Shown: positions 29,537-39,062, counted from the stretch's first letter. The stretch is 64,000 nt of DNA from Thioclava atlantica (GCF_000737065.1 NZ_AQRC01000017.1:18183-82182); one strand, 5' to 3'. Notes: a model not told the origin generated them from the sequence alone. Program-made: numbers and translations.

Positions 29537-30730
29537 ATGTCCGAAACCCGCCCCGTCATCCGCCTGCGTCCCAAGGCCGAGGCCCGCGCGATCCGCCACG
29601 GGTTCCCCTGGGTCTATGCCGATGAGCTGGTGACGGACCGGCGCACGAAAGCGCTGGCGTCCGGCACGATCGCGACGCTCGAGGATGCCGAGCGCCGCCC
29701 GCTCGCCACCGTGACGGTGAACCCGAATTCGAAGATCATCGCGCGGGTGATGGAGCGCGATCCGCAGGCCACAATCGACCGCGACTGGATCGCGGCCAAG
29801 CTGTCGCGCGCGCTGGAGATGCGCGCGCGGCTCTTCGAGGCCCCCTTCTACCGGCTTGTCCATGCCGAGGCCGATGGCCTGCCGGGGGTGATCATCGACC
29901 GGTTCGGCGATGCGGCGGTGATCCAGCCCAACGCCGCCTGGTCCGAGGCGATGATCGGGGAGATCGAGGGCGCGCTCGCCGAGGTGACGGGCGTCACCAC
30001 GATCATCAAGAACGGCTCGGGGCGCGCGCGCAGTCTCGAGGGCCTGGCCGAGGAAACCCTGACCCTGCGCGGCGGTGTCGACGCGCCGATCGAAGTGCCG
30101 ATGAACGGCGCGATCTATCTGGCCGACCTGATGGGCGGGCAGAAGACGGGGCTCTTCTACGATCAGCGCCCGAACCACGCCTTCGCGGCGCGGCTTGCCG
30201 AGGGGGCGCGGGTGCTCGACCTCTTCTCGCATGTGGGCGGTTTTGCCCTGGCGGCGCTCGCGGGCGGTGCGCGCGAGGCGCTCGCGGTCGATGCCTCCGC
30301 TCCGGCGCTCGATCTCGCCGCGCGCGGGGCCGCGGCGATGGGCGCGGCGGATCGGTTCGCGACCCGGCAGGGCGACGCCTTCGACGCGCTCGAAGCGTTG
30401 GGCCGGGAGGGTGCGCGCTTCGATCTGGCGATCTGCGACCCGCCGGCCTTCGCCCCGGCGAAACCCGCGCTTCAGGCCGGGTTGCGCGCCTATGAGCGGA
30501 TCGCGCGCATGGCCGCGCCCCTGGTGGCGCCGGGTGGATATCTGGTGCTTTGCTCGTGCTCGCATGCGGCCGACCTCGCGCAGTTCCGCGCCGCCTGCAC
30601 CCGCGGGATCGGCAAGGCGGGGCGGGCCGCGCAGTTGATCCATACCGGTTTTGCCGGGCCCGACCACCCGATGCTGCCGCAGCTCGCCGAATCGGGCTAC
30701 CTGAAATCGCTGTTCTTCCGGCTGGACTGA
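29537..30730 (+). CDS. rlmI: Class I SAM-dependent rRNA methyltransferase, RlmI family
   Basis: A 397-residue putative 23S rRNA m5C methyltransferase. An N-terminal PUA domain (residues about 1-80, HGFPWVYADEL) is followed by an EEHEE-like region and a Rossmann methyltransferase domain: YDQRPNHAF, then VLDLFSHVGGFALAALAGG as SAM-binding motif I, AVDASAPALDLA, and CDPPAFAP as motif IV, with LCSCSH near the C-terminus supplying a catalytic Cys. Overlaps the next gene as TGATG. RlmK-type activity cannot be excluded. Confidence 0.85.
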   Translation: MSETRPVIRLRPKAEARAIRHGFPWVYADELVTDRRTKALASGTIATLEDAERRPLATVTVNPNSKIIARVMERDPQATIDRDWIAAKLSRALEMRARLFEAPFYRLVHAEADGLPGVIIDRFGDAAVIQPNAAWSEAMIGEIEGALAEVTGVTTIIKNGSGRARSLEGLAEETLTLRGGVDAPIEVPMNGAIYLADLMGGQKTGLFYDQRPNHAFAARLAEGARVLDLFSHVGGFALAALAGGAREALAVDASAPALDLAARGAAAMGAADRFATRQGDAFDALEALGREGARFDLAICDPPAFAPAKPALQAGLRAYERIARMAAPLVAPGGYLVLCSCSHAADLAQFRAACTRGIGKAGRAAQLIHTGFAGPDHPMLPQLAESGYLKSLFFRLD

Positions 30731-31275
30731 TGCAGAAGGTCTTGCTCGACGCCTGCGTGCTCTATCCCACGGTGCTGCGCGAGATCCTGATCGGCGCAGC
30801 GAAGGCGGGGCTCTACCGCCCGCTCTGGTCGGCGCGGCTGCTCGAGGAATGGGCGCGGGCCGCGGCCCGGACCGGGCCTGCCGACGAGGCGATCGCACGC
30901 GGCGAGATCGCGCTTCTGCGCGCGGCTTTCCCAAGAGCCGAGGTGCCGCCGCAGCCGGGGATCGAGGCGCGCCTCGTCCTGCCTGACCCGAACGATATTC
31001 ACGTGCTCGCGGCCGCGATCGCGGGTTCGGCCGATGCGATCCTGACCTTCAACGCCAGCGATTTTCCGCGTGGCACGCTTGCCGGAGAGGGGCTGGAACG
31101 GCGCGATCCCGACGGTTTCCTCTGGCAGCTTCTTTCCGAACATCCCGCCGAAATGCGTGCGGTCGTCGAAGCGGTGCGCACAGAGGCCGAGCGTCTCTCG
31201 GGAGAGCCGCAGCCGATCCGACCGCTGATGAAGCGCGCCCGCCTGCCGCGTTTCGGCAAGGCGCTGGCCGGGTAG
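30730..31275 (+). CDS. PIN domain-containing protein (RSP_2648 type)
   Basis: A 181-residue PIN-fold putative ribonuclease. The first acidic residue is in VLLDACVLYPTVLREIL; later acidic residues in LPDPNDIHVLAAAIAG and ILTFNASDFP complete the usual Asp constellation. It overlaps the stop of the rlmI-like gene by one base (TGATG), suggesting co-translation and a role in RNA metabolism. No antitoxin gene is adjacent, so this is not an obvious VapBC pair. Confidence 0.82.
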   Translation: MQKVLLDACVLYPTVLREILIGAAKAGLYRPLWSARLLEEWARAAARTGPADEAIARGEIALLRAAFPRAEVPPQPGIEARLVLPDPNDIHVLAAAIAGSADAILTFNASDFPRGTLAGEGLERRDPDGFLWQLLSEHPAEMRAVVEAVRTEAERLSGEPQPIRPLMKRARLPRFGKALAG

Positions 31276-31307
31276 GGGCTCCGCCCCCGTCTCCCTTGCG
31301 GGAGCCT

Positions 31308-31377
31308 CCCCCGGGATATTTTCGTCAAGAGGAAGTCAGAGGGCGTTTCCTTCCTCTTGATCCAAATATCCCGGGGG
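31308..31377. repeat. Inverted pair of the Rhodobacterales-type repeat
   Basis: Left arm 31308-31335 (CCCCCGGGATATTT, TCGT, CAAGAGGAAG) and right arm 31350-31377 are complementary except for four central bases, with a 14-base spacer. Each arm corresponds to the single unit at 13494-13521. Lies between the PIN and DUF2478 genes and could form a long hairpin in transcripts. Confidence 0.8.
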
Positions 31378-31472
31378 TGAGCGCGTCCGCGCGAGGGGGC
31401 AGCGCCCCCTTTGCGGCCTCGCCGCCTAGGAGCCGTCTTGACCCCGGCGCAAAGCCCCGCCATTGAACTTGT

Positions 31473-31967
31473 ATGCTTGGCTTCATCACCTGCACCGAAA
31501 AAGGGGCGGCAGATCGCCTTCTCGCCCGCTTCGCCGACCGGCTGGTCGCGGCGGGGCGGCCCGTGGTGGGCATGGTGCGGGCGGATGTGCCCCAGCGGTT
31601 CGACTGCGAGATGCATCTGCGGCTTCTGCCCGATCTGGGCGTGCGCTCGATCTCCCAGGCTCTTGGCACTGAGGCCGAGGCCTGTTCTCTCGATGCGGGC
31701 GCGCTCGAAGAGGTGGTCGCGCAGGTGAACCGGGCGCTCGACATGGCGGAGCCGGGAACGGTCGTGATCCTCAACAAGTTCGGCAAGCAGGAGGCCGCGG
31801 GGCGCGGCTGTCGTGACCTGATCGCGCGGGCGCTCGAAACCGGGCTGCCGGTGCTGATTTCGGTGCCGCCCGAGACGCGCGCGGAGTTCGATGCTTTCTC
31901 GGCGGGTTTGGGCGAGGAGCTCGCGCCGGAAATGGATGCGCTCGAAAGCTTCGTCGCGGGCCTATAG
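31473..31967 (+). CDS. DUF2478 family protein
   Basis: A 164-residue cytoplasmic protein. MLGFITCTEKGAADRLLARF fits the DUF2478 N-terminus, and VVILNKFGKQEAAGRGCRDL is its best-conserved block; the fold is thought to be P-loop-derived but no intact Walker A is visible. DUF2478 genes are often near molybdate genes elsewhere; nothing of the kind is nearby here. Separated from the PIN gene by the repeat pair and from zwf by a 108-bp gap with an operator. Confidence 0.8.
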   Translation: MLGFITCTEKGAADRLLARFADRLVAAGRPVVGMVRADVPQRFDCEMHLRLLPDLGVRSISQALGTEAEACSLDAGALEEVVAQVNRALDMAEPGTVVILNKFGKQEAAGRGCRDLIARALETGLPVLISVPPETRAEFDAFSAGLGEELAPEMDALESFVAGL

Positions 31968-32039
31968 GGAAGGCCGCGATCCTTTGCCTTGAGGGCCGGC
32001 AGCGCTAGACTTCGGGAGCGAAGCGGATTAGAAGACGCT

Positions 32040-32053
32040 CGTTAGCGCTAACG
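32040..32053. promoter_or_regulatory. LacI-type palindrome upstream of zwf
   Basis: CGTTAGCGCTAACG, identical to the site before edd, ending 22 bp before the zwf ATG. The position suggests repression by blocking transcription of zwf-pgl-pgi. The cognate regulator gene is not in the window. Confidence 0.7.
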
Positions 32054-32075
32054 GACCTCAACAACGGAGCATCCC

Positions 32076-33533
32076 ATGGTATCGCGCGTCATTCCGGTGG
32101 ATCAGTTCGATCTGGTCATTTTCGGTGCCACCGGCGATCTCGCCAATCGCAAGATCCTGCCCGGTCTCTATCGCCGCTATTGCGCCGGACAGATTCCCGA
32201 AGGCTCGAAGATCATCGGGGCGGCGCGGACCGAGATGAGCGCCGACGAGTTCCGCGACCAGACGCGGGCGGCGATCGCCGAACATGCCGGCCCGATGGCC
32301 GATGACAAGAAAGCCGTCACGGCCTTCCTCGAGATCCTCGAATATGTCGCGATCGACGCGAAAGGGGACGGTGGCTGGGATACGCTCAAGTCGCTCGTTC
32401 GCACCGAGGCCGTCAATGCCTTCTACTTCTCGGTCGCGCCCGCGCTTTTCGGCGATCTGGCCGAGCGGCTGCACACGCGCGGCATCGCGGGACCCGATGC
32501 GCGCATCGTGGTCGAGAAACCCTTCGGGCGTGATCTTGCCTCGGCGCGTGCCCTCAATGCGACGCTCGCGGAGTATTTCGACGAGACGCAGATCTACCGG
32601 ATCGACCATTACCTCGGGAAGGAGACGGTGCAGAACCTGATGGCGGTGCGCTTTGCCAACATCCTGTTCGAGCCGCTCTGGAACAGCCAGTTCATCGATC
32701 ATGTCCAGATCACCGTGGCCGAGACCGTCGGCGTGGGCGGGCGCGGGTCGTATTACGACAAGTCCGGCGCGATGCGGGACATGGTGCAGAACCACATGAT
32801 GCAGCTTCTGTGCCTTATCGCGATGGAGCCGCCCTATCACTTCGATCCCGACGCGGTACGCGACGAGAAGCTCAAGGTGATCCGCGCGCTCCAGCCGGTC
32901 GCACCCGCCGATATCGTGCGCGGCCAGTATCTCGCGAGCAAGGATGCGCCGGGTTACCTGGAGGATTCCGAAGACCCGGAGTCGACGACCGAGAGCTATA
33001 TCGCGCTGAAATGCCATGTCGCGAACTGGCGCTGGACGGATACGCCCTTCTACCTGCGCACCGGCAAGCGCTTGCGGGCCCGTACCTCCGAGATCGCGAT
33101 CACCTTCAAGGCGCCGCCGCATTCGATCTTCGACGAGGCCGAGGGCGAATGGCGCGAGAACGTGCTGGTGATCCGGCTGCAACCGAATGAGGGGATGAAC
33201 CTCAAGGTGATGATCAAGGAACCGGGGCCGGGCGGGATGCGTCTCGTCCAGGTGCCGCTCGACATGTCCTTCGCCGAGGCGCTCGGGCCGGAGGGGGCGG
33301 ATATCACCGATGCCTATGAGCGCCTGATCATGGATGTGATCCGCGGCAACCAGACCCTGTTCATGCGCGGCGACGAGGTCGAGGCGGCCTGGGCCTGGAC
33401 TGATCCGGTCATCGAGGGCTGGGAAAAGCGGGGCGACCGGCCGCAACCCTATGACAGCGGCTCCTCGGGCCCCGATGACGCCCTGATGCTGATGCATCGC
33501 GATGGCCGCCGCTGGAGGGATATCCGCGAATGA
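32076..33533 (+). CDS. zwf: Glucose-6-phosphate 1-dehydrogenase
   Basis: Oxidises glucose-6-phosphate to 6-phosphogluconolactone with NAD(P)+. 485 residues. The N-terminal Rossmann motif is VIFGATGDLANRKILPGLY; VEKPFGRDLASA and the active-site RIDHYLGKETVQNL are intact; a C-terminal IEGWEKRGDRPQPYDSGSSG is typical. First gene of a tight zwf-pgl-pgi operon: it overlaps pgl by ATGA. Feeds the Entner-Doudoroff route of edd and eda and shares their operator. Confidence 0.96.
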   Translation: MVSRVIPVDQFDLVIFGATGDLANRKILPGLYRRYCAGQIPEGSKIIGAARTEMSADEFRDQTRAAIAEHAGPMADDKKAVTAFLEILEYVAIDAKGDGGWDTLKSLVRTEAVNAFYFSVAPALFGDLAERLHTRGIAGPDARIVVEKPFGRDLASARALNATLAEYFDETQIYRIDHYLGKETVQNLMAVRFANILFEPLWNSQFIDHVQITVAETVGVGGRGSYYDKSGAMRDMVQNHMMQLLCLIAMEPPYHFDPDAVRDEKLKVIRALQPVAPADIVRGQYLASKDAPGYLEDSEDPESTTESYIALKCHVANWRWTDTPFYLRTGKRLRARTSEIAITFKAPPHSIFDEAEGEWRENVLVIRLQPNEGMNLKVMIKEPGPGGMRLVQVPLDMSFAEALGPEGADITDAYERLIMDVIRGNQTLFMRGDEVEAAWAWTDPVIEGWEKRGDRPQPYDSGSSGPDDALMLMHRDGRRWRDIRE

Positions 33534-34201
33534 ACTTCACGACCTACCCTGACCGCGAGGCGCTGATGATGGGCCTCGCCGACCGTATCGCAAGCGAATT
33601 GCGCGCCGCGATCCGCAGCGATGGGCGCGCGACGCTTTCGGTTCCGGGCGGAACCACGCCGGGTCCGATTTTCGACATCCTCTCCGATCTCGATCTCGAA
33701 TGGGACAAGGTCGCGGTGCTGCTTAATGACGAGCGCTGGGTGCCAGAAAGCTCCGAGCGGTCGAACACGCGGCTGATCCGGGAGCGGTTGCTGACCGGCC
33801 GCGCGGCGAAAGCGAAGCTGGTGCCGCTCTATTGCGAGGCGCCGCGCCCCGAGGACAAGATGGATGAGCTGGCCGAGGGGATCGCGCCGCATCTGCCGAT
33901 TTCGGTCCTGCTGCTGGGGATGGGCGGGGACATGCATACGGCAAGCCTCTTTCCCGGCGCCGACCGGCTCGCGGAGGCGCTCTCCGAAGCCGCGCCGATC
34001 CTGCTGCCGATGCGCGCCGAAGCGGCTGGCGAGCCGCGCATCACCCTCTCGGCACCGGTGCTGCGCGATGCGATGCACACGCATATCCTGATCACGGGCG
34101 CCGAGAAACGCGCCGCGATCGAAGCGGCCGAGAGCCTCCCCGTCGAGCAGGCGCCGGTGCGCGCCGTTCTGAAAAATGCGACCGTTCACTGGGCCGAATG
34201 A
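33530..34201 (+). CDS. pgl: 6-Phosphogluconolactonase
   Basis: Hydrolyses 6-phosphogluconolactone to 6-phosphogluconate. 223 residues of the DevB/Pgl family: [54 protein letters not shown] (DGHTASLFP in most relatives, here MHTASLFP), and [12 protein letters not shown]. Start overlaps the zwf stop by four bases; pgi follows after one base. Confidence 0.94.
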   Translation: MNFTTYPDREALMMGLADRIASELRAAIRSDGRATLSVPGGTTPGPIFDILSDLDLEWDKVAVLLNDERWVPESSERSNTRLIRERLLTGRAAKAKLVPLYCEAPRPEDKMDELAEGIAPHLPISVLLLGMGGDMHTASLFPGADRLAEALSEAAPILLPMRAEAAGEPRITLSAPVLRDAMHTHILITGAEKRAAIEAAESLPVEQAPVRAVLKNATVHWAE

Positions 34202-34202
34202 C

Positions 34203-35810
34203 ATGACGATCTGGCAAGACCTTCTCGAGAAATCCACCGCTGTGAAATCCCGCCCCCTTGCGGAATTGTTCGAAAACGACAAGCGAGCCGCCGAGTTCAC
34301 CCGGGAATTCGGGCCATTCCTGTTCGATTTCTCCAAGACCAATATCGACGCTGCAACATTGGAGATGCTCGTCGACCTGGCGCGCGAGCGGGATGTCGCG
34401 GGCCGCGCCGAGGCGATGTTCTCCGGCGAGAAGATCAACGACACCGAGCATCGGGCGGTTCTTCACACGGCGCTGCGCAATCTCGAAGCCGAGATCCGCG
34501 TCGACGGCCAGGACGTGATGACCGAGGTGCGCGCGACCCATGAGCGCATGGTCGCTTTCGCCCGCGACGTCCGCGACGGCCGTTTCACGGGGCAGGGGGG
34601 CAAGATCACCGATATCGTCAATATCGGTATCGGCGGCTCCGATCTCGGGCCCGCGATGGCGGTGCTCGCGCTCGCGCCCTATCATGACGGGCCGCGCTGC
34701 CATTTCGTCTCCAACGTGGATGGTGCGCATATCCACGATACGCTTGAAGATCTGAACCCGGAAACGACGCTGGTGATCGTGGCCTCGAAGACCTTCACCA
34801 CGATCGAGACCATGACCAATGCCGAGACCGCCAAGCGCTGGATGGCGCAGAAGGTTTCCAACCCGGCGGCGCAATTCGCCGCGCTCTCGACCTCGGCCGA
34901 GAAGACCGCCGCCTTCGGGATCGACCCCGCGCGGGTCTTCGGCTTTGCCGATTGGGTCGGCGGACGTTACTCGATGTGGGGGCCGATCGGGCTGTCGCTG
35001 ATGATCGCGATCGGACCCGAGGATTTCGCGGATTTCCTCAAGGGCGCGGCCGAGATGGATGCCCATTTCCGCTCTGCCGATTATGCCGAGAACCTGCCCG
35101 TCCTGCTCGCGCTTGTCGGGGTCTGGCACAACCAGTTCTGCGATTGCGCGACCCGCGCGGTGCTGCCCTACGATCAGCGGCTCGCCCGTCTGCCCGCCTA
35201 TCTCCAGCAGCTCGAGATGGAGAGCAACGGCAAGCGCGTGAGCATGGATGGCAAGGATCTGGCGGTGAATTCGGGCCCTGTCGTCTGGGGTGAGCCCGGC
35301 ACGAACGGCCAGCACGCCTTCTACCAGCTGATCCATCAGGGAACGCGGGTTGTCCCGTGCGAATTCATGGTGGCCGCCGAGGGGCACGAGCCCGATCTGG
35401 CCCATCAGCATCTTCTCCTCGTCGCCAATTGCCTTGCCCAGTCCGAAGCGCTGATGCGCGGTCGCTCGCTCGAAGAGGCGACCGCGATCATGCGCAAGAA
35501 AGGGTTCGAGGGGGCGGAGCTCGACCGGCAGGCGCGCCACCGGGTCTTCCCCGGATCGCGGCCCTCGACCACGCTGCTCTACCCGAAGCTCACCCCGGCG
35601 GTTCTGGGCGGGATCATCGCGCTCTACGAGCACCGCGTCTTCGTCGAAGGGGTGATCCTCGGGGTCAACAGCTTCGACCAGTGGGGCGTGGAACTGGGCA
35701 AGGAGCTGGCCCTCGCGCTCGGCCCGGTGCTCGAAGGCAGCGATAGCGGCGCGGAGCTGGACGGCTCCACCCGCCAGCTCGTCGCCCGCATCCGGAACCT
35801 CTGGGGCTGA
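34203..35810 (+). CDS. pgi: Glucose-6-phosphate isomerase
   Basis: Interconverts glucose-6-phosphate and fructose-6-phosphate; 535 residues. Motifs: [66 protein letters not shown] with the catalytic region, and [12 protein letters not shown] at 34203 ([16 protein letters not shown]) follows the pgl stop directly; the earlier ATG at 34176 lies inside pgl. Last gene of the zwf operon, letting fructose-6-phosphate re-enter the pathway. Confidence 0.96.
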   Translation: MTIWQDLLEKSTAVKSRPLAELFENDKRAAEFTREFGPFLFDFSKTNIDAATLEMLVDLARERDVAGRAEAMFSGEKINDTEHRAVLHTALRNLEAEIRVDGQDVMTEVRATHERMVAFARDVRDGRFTGQGGKITDIVNIGIGGSDLGPAMAVLALAPYHDGPRCHFVSNVDGAHIHDTLEDLNPETTLVIVASKTFTTIETMTNAETAKRWMAQKVSNPAAQFAALSTSAEKTAAFGIDPARVFGFADWVGGRYSMWGPIGLSLMIAIGPEDFADFLKGAAEMDAHFRSADYAENLPVLLALVGVWHNQFCDCATRAVLPYDQRLARLPAYLQQLEMESNGKRVSMDGKDLAVNSGPVVWGEPGTNGQHAFYQLIHQGTRVVPCEFMVAAEGHEPDLAHQHLLLVANCLAQSEALMRGRSLEEATAIMRKKGFEGAELDRQARHRVFPGSRPSTTLLYPKLTPAVLGGIIALYEHRVFVEGVILGVNSFDQWGVELGKELALALGPVLEGSDSGAELDGSTRQLVARIRNLWG

Positions 35811-35890
35811 CGTCCCGCGATCGTGACGGAACGCTCTCCCGCATTCGCAGGTTTTCGTGTCGAAACGTGTGAGTGCGAAGGAGGTTTGCG

Positions 35891-36211
35891 ATGATCGAGA
35901 AGATGGACAACGCCCCTGGCGGGATCACCGGCTTCGAGGTTTCGGGCACCGTTCTGGCGCATGACGTGACCGAGGCGCTCCGGGTCGTCGCGCCGAGCGA
36001 TCGCCTTCTGGTGCAGGTCGCGCCGCGCTTCGATGGGTACATGGCCGAACTGGTCGGGGGCATGCGCCGGGCCTGCCGCGACGGTCAGGCGGAGCGCTGT
36101 GCGCTGATCGTGCCCAAGGACATGCGCTCCGAAGCGACGATGCAGGGCGAGGGCGACGGGTTTCGCGTCTTCACCGCCCGAGACGAAGCCGAGCGCTGGC
36201 TCGCAGCTTAA
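35891..36211 (+). CDS. SpoIIAA-like / STAS-fold protein
   Basis: A 106-residue protein with the SpoIIAA-like (CRAL-TRIO/STAS-type) fold: GGITGFEVSGTVLAHDVTEAL, DRLLVQVAPRFDGYMAELVG, LIVPKDM and a C-terminal VFTARDEAERWLAA are characteristic. The ATG at 35891 follows GAAGGAGG by about 8 bases. Function unknown. It converges with the DUF1489 gene, their stops sharing TTAA. Confidence 0.78.
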   Translation: MIEKMDNAPGGITGFEVSGTVLAHDVTEALRVVAPSDRLLVQVAPRFDGYMAELVGGMRRACRDGQAERCALIVPKDMRSEATMQGEGDGFRVFTARDEAERWLAA

Positions 36212-36621
36212 CGCAGGCCGATCTCGGAGAGCGCCACCGCGAGTTCGCGCGGCAGGGTCTCTTCGCGGCCGCGACCCTTCGGCAGGTCGCGCGGGGCGTC
36301 TTCGTGCTTGAGGTAGCGCCAGCCCTGGAAGGGGCGGCGGGTGAGCGCTTCGGTGCGCACGACGTCGCGGTCGAGAACGATGGCGCAGCGCGCGATCCCG
36401 TCAGCGCCCATCACCTCGTCGAGCGCGAGCACCCTCTGGCGCGCCAGCACCGCCCCCTTGAAAACCCAGTAGAGCGAGCCGCCTTCGAGGATTTCCGGTG
36501 CGCGTTTGGGCCACATCCGCGTGACATGCATCGCCGGGCCCGCGCCGTAGCGGCTCGCCTGCCATGCGATGAGATCCTCGACCTTCTCGGCGCCTACGCA
36601 AAGTTTGATGAGATGAATCAT
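36208..36621 (-). CDS. DUF1489 family protein
   Basis: A 137-residue alphaproteobacterial protein of the DUF1489 family: MIHLIKLCVGAEKVEDLIAW, HVTRMWPKRAPEIL, GGSLYWVFKGAVLARQ and PFQGWRYL are its conserved blocks. Soluble, function unknown. Its stop overlaps that of the convergent STAS-like gene. Confidence 0.88.
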   Translation of the reverse strand: MIHLIKLCVGAEKVEDLIAWQASRYGAGPAMHVTRMWPKRAPEILEGGSLYWVFKGAVLARQRVLALDEVMGADGIARCAIVLDRDVVRTEALTRRPFQGWRYLKHEDAPRDLPKGRGREETLPRELAVALSEIGLR

Positions 36622-36702
36622 GCCGACCCCCGCTCTTTTCCCTAGGTAGGGGCTGCCTCCCGCGGCGGCAACCGGGTAAATGGCGTCTGGCCAGAGCCTG
36701 CC

Positions 36703-36749
36703 GCCTTATGTATAGTGGTTGTCCGCCTCCGGCGCACAATATGCGGCGG
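36703..36749. promoter_or_regulatory. Pair of NrdR-like boxes upstream of the second nrdJ
   Basis: Box 1 (36703-36718) GCCTTATGTATAGTGG and box 2 (36734-36749) GCACAATATGCGGCGG match the ACACTATATATAGTGT-type NrdR consensus at 11 and about 10 of 16 positions, each best in one half. They start exactly 31 bases apart, three helical turns, the arrangement expected of NrdR box pairs. About 50 bp upstream of the start codon. Confidence 0.6.
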
Positions 36750-36797
36750 GGGTTTTTGGATTCAGCCCCGTCCAGTCCAAACCGTTGAGAGGATAGA

Positions 36798-39062
36798 ATG
36801 AGCCGTTTTGCCGCCCCGATTGCCGAACAGATCTGGGACATGAAATACCGTCTTAAAGAGCAAGATGGCACGCCGATCGACGCCACTGTCGAAGATAGCT
36901 GGCGCCGGATCGCGCGCGCGCTCGCCTCGGTGGAGAAGGATCCCGCCGAGTGGGAGGCGAAATTCTACAACGCCCTGGAGGATTTCAAATATCTTCCGGC
37001 AGGCCGGATCACCGCAGGTGCCGGGACGGGCCGCGCGGTGACGCTGTTCAACTGCTTCGTGATGGGCACGATTCCCGACAATATGGGCGGGATCTTCGAC
37101 ATGCTGAAGGAAGCCGCGCTGACCATGCAGCAGGGCGGCGGGATCGGCTATGATTTCTCCACGATCCGCCCGCGCGGGGCCGAGGTGAAGGGCGTGGCGG
37201 CGGATGCCTCGGGGCCGCTGAGCTTCATGGATGTGTGGGATGCGATGTGCCGCACCATCATGTCGGCCGGCTCGCGCCGCGGCGCGATGATGGCGACGAT
37301 GCGTTGCGACCACCCCGATATCGAGAATTTCATCACCGCGAAGCAGGATTCGGCGCGGCTGCGCATGTTCAACCTCTCGGTGCTGGTGACCGATGATTTC
37401 ATGGAGGCCGTGAAGGCCGACAAACCCTGGGATCTGAAATTCGGCGGCAAGGTCTATCACACCGTCAATGCGCGCGATCTGTGGAACAAGATCATGCGCG
37501 CGACCTACGACTATGCCGAGCCGGGCGTGATCTTCATCGACCGCATCAACAAGATGAACAATCTCAACTATGTCGAGCAGATCGCGGCCACCAACCCCTG
37601 CGGTGAGCAGCCTCTGCCGCCCTATGGCGCCTGCCTGCTGGGCTCGGTCAACCTCGCGCGGCTCGTGACCGACCCGTTCGAGGCGAATGCCGAGCTCGAT
37701 CCGGAGAAGCTCGACGAGCTGGTGCGCCTCGCGATCCGGATGATGGACAATGTCGTCGACGCCTCGCGCTTCCCGCTGCCGCAGCAGGAAGAAGAGGCGC
37801 AGAACAAGCGCCGGATCGGCCTTGGCGTGACCGGCCTCGCCGATGCGCTCCTGATGCTGGGCTTGCGCTACGGCTCGGAAGAGGCCGCGGCGCAGACCGA
37901 GTCTTGGATGAAGCAGATCGCGCGGGCCTCCTATCTCGCTTCGGTCGATCTGGCGAAGGAAAAGGGCGCCTTCCCGCTCTTCGACGCCGAGAAATACCTC
38001 GCTTCCGGCAACATGATGCAGATGGACGATGACGTGCGCGAGGCGATCCGCGAACACGGCATCCGCAACGCGTTGCTGACCTCGATCGCGCCCACCGGGA
38101 CGATCTCGCTCTATGCAGGCAACGTGTCGTCGGGGATCGAGCCGGTCTTCGCCTATGCCTACAAGCGCAAGGTGCTCCAGCCCGACGGCTCGCGCACCGA
38201 GGAAGAGGTGGTCGATTACGCGGTGCAGATGTGGCGCGACAAGTTCGGCGATGCGCCGCTTCCGGACTATTTCGTCAACGCCCAGACGCTCGCCCCGCTC
38301 GATCACGTGCGGATGCAGGCGGCGGCGCAGAAATGGATCGACAGCTCGATCTCGAAGACGATCAACTGCCCCGAGGACATCTCCTTCGAAGGGTTCAAGG
38401 ATGTCTATATGGAAGCCTACGAGACGGGGTGCAAAGGCTGCACGACCTACCGTCCGAACGAGGTGACCGGGTCGGTGCTGAGCGTGTCGGAAAACTCGGA
38501 GAAGACCCCCGAGGCCGATAGCGGTGCCGATGTCGTCTATCTGACCGAACCGCTGGACCGTCCGGCGGCGCTCGAGGGCGCGACCTACAAGATCAAGTGG
38601 CCGGGTTCGGAGCACGCGATCTACATCACGATCAACGACATCGTGCAGGGCGGTCATCGCCGGCCCTTCGAGGTGTTCATCAATTCGAAGAACATGGAGC
38701 ATTTCGCCTGGACCGTGGCGCTGACCCGGATGGTCTCGGCCGTGTTCCGCCGCGGTGGCGACGTGTCCTTCGTGGTCGAGGAGCTGAAAGCGGTGTTCGA
38801 TCCGCGCGGCGGCGCCTGGGTGCAGGGCAAATACGTGCCCTCGATCCTCGCGGCCATCGGCGGGGTGATCGAGCGTCACCTGATCTCGATCGGCTTCATC
38901 GAAGGCGAGGGGATGGGGCTCAAATCCGACCCGGAAGCCGAGAAGATGATCGTCAACGAGGCCCCGCGCGGCAAGACCTGCCCCTCCTGCGGCTCGTTCT
39001 CGATGCGGATGGTCGAAGGCTGCATGACCTGCGCCGATTGCGGCCACAGCAAGTGCGGCTGA
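36798..39062 (+). CDS. nrdJ: Adenosylcobalamin-dependent ribonucleoside-diphosphate reductase, short form
   Basis: A second class II ribonucleotide reductase, 754 residues against about 1200 for the one at the window start, so of a different subfamily (NrdJ/NrdZ type). Motifs: AGRITAGAGTGRAVTLFNCF, GGGIGYDFS, the central NPCGEQPLPPYGACLLGSVN with active-site residues, SIAPTGTISLYAGNVSSGIE, SISKTINCPEDI, and a C-terminal zinc/redox tail TCPSCGSFSMRMVEGCMTC ending CADCGHSKCG. Paired NrdR-like boxes lie in the promoter; no cobalamin riboswitch is visible upstream. A strong terminator follows. Confidence 0.95.
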   Translation: MSRFAAPIAEQIWDMKYRLKEQDGTPIDATVEDSWRRIARALASVEKDPAEWEAKFYNALEDFKYLPAGRITAGAGTGRAVTLFNCFVMGTIPDNMGGIFDMLKEAALTMQQGGGIGYDFSTIRPRGAEVKGVAADASGPLSFMDVWDAMCRTIMSAGSRRGAMMATMRCDHPDIENFITAKQDSARLRMFNLSVLVTDDFMEAVKADKPWDLKFGGKVYHTVNARDLWNKIMRATYDYAEPGVIFIDRINKMNNLNYVEQIAATNPCGEQPLPPYGACLLGSVNLARLVTDPFEANAELDPEKLDELVRLAIRMMDNVVDASRFPLPQQEEEAQNKRRIGLGVTGLADALLMLGLRYGSEEAAAQTESWMKQIARASYLASVDLAKEKGAFPLFDAEKYLASGNMMQMDDDVREAIREHGIRNALLTSIAPTGTISLYAGNVSSGIEPVFAYAYKRKVLQPDGSRTEEEVVDYAVQMWRDKFGDAPLPDYFVNAQTLAPLDHVRMQAAAQKWIDSSISKTINCPEDISFEGFKDVYMEAYETGCKGCTTYRPNEVTGSVLSVSENSEKTPEADSGADVVYLTEPLDRPAALEGATYKIKWPGSEHAIYITINDIVQGGHRRPFEVFINSKNMEHFAWTVALTRMVSAVFRRGGDVSFVVEELKAVFDPRGGAWVQGKYVPSILAAIGGVIERHLISIGFIEGEGMGLKSDPEAEKMIVNEAPRGKTCPSCGSFSMRMVEGCMTCADCGHSKCG

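Noticed and set aside
29402..30934. 510-residue minus-strand frame opposite the RlmI-like gene
   Set aside because: Mirror of a GC-rich coding region; the plus strand has clear methyltransferase motifs and this frame has none.
30730..31275. VapC toxin of a VapBC pair
   Set aside because: No antitoxin gene adjoins; it is coupled to an rRNA methyltransferase gene instead.
36622..36797. Possible cobalamin riboswitch before the short nrdJ
   Set aside because: No B12-box-like GCCACTG sequence or fitting stem pattern is visible; the NrdR-like boxes explain the region better.
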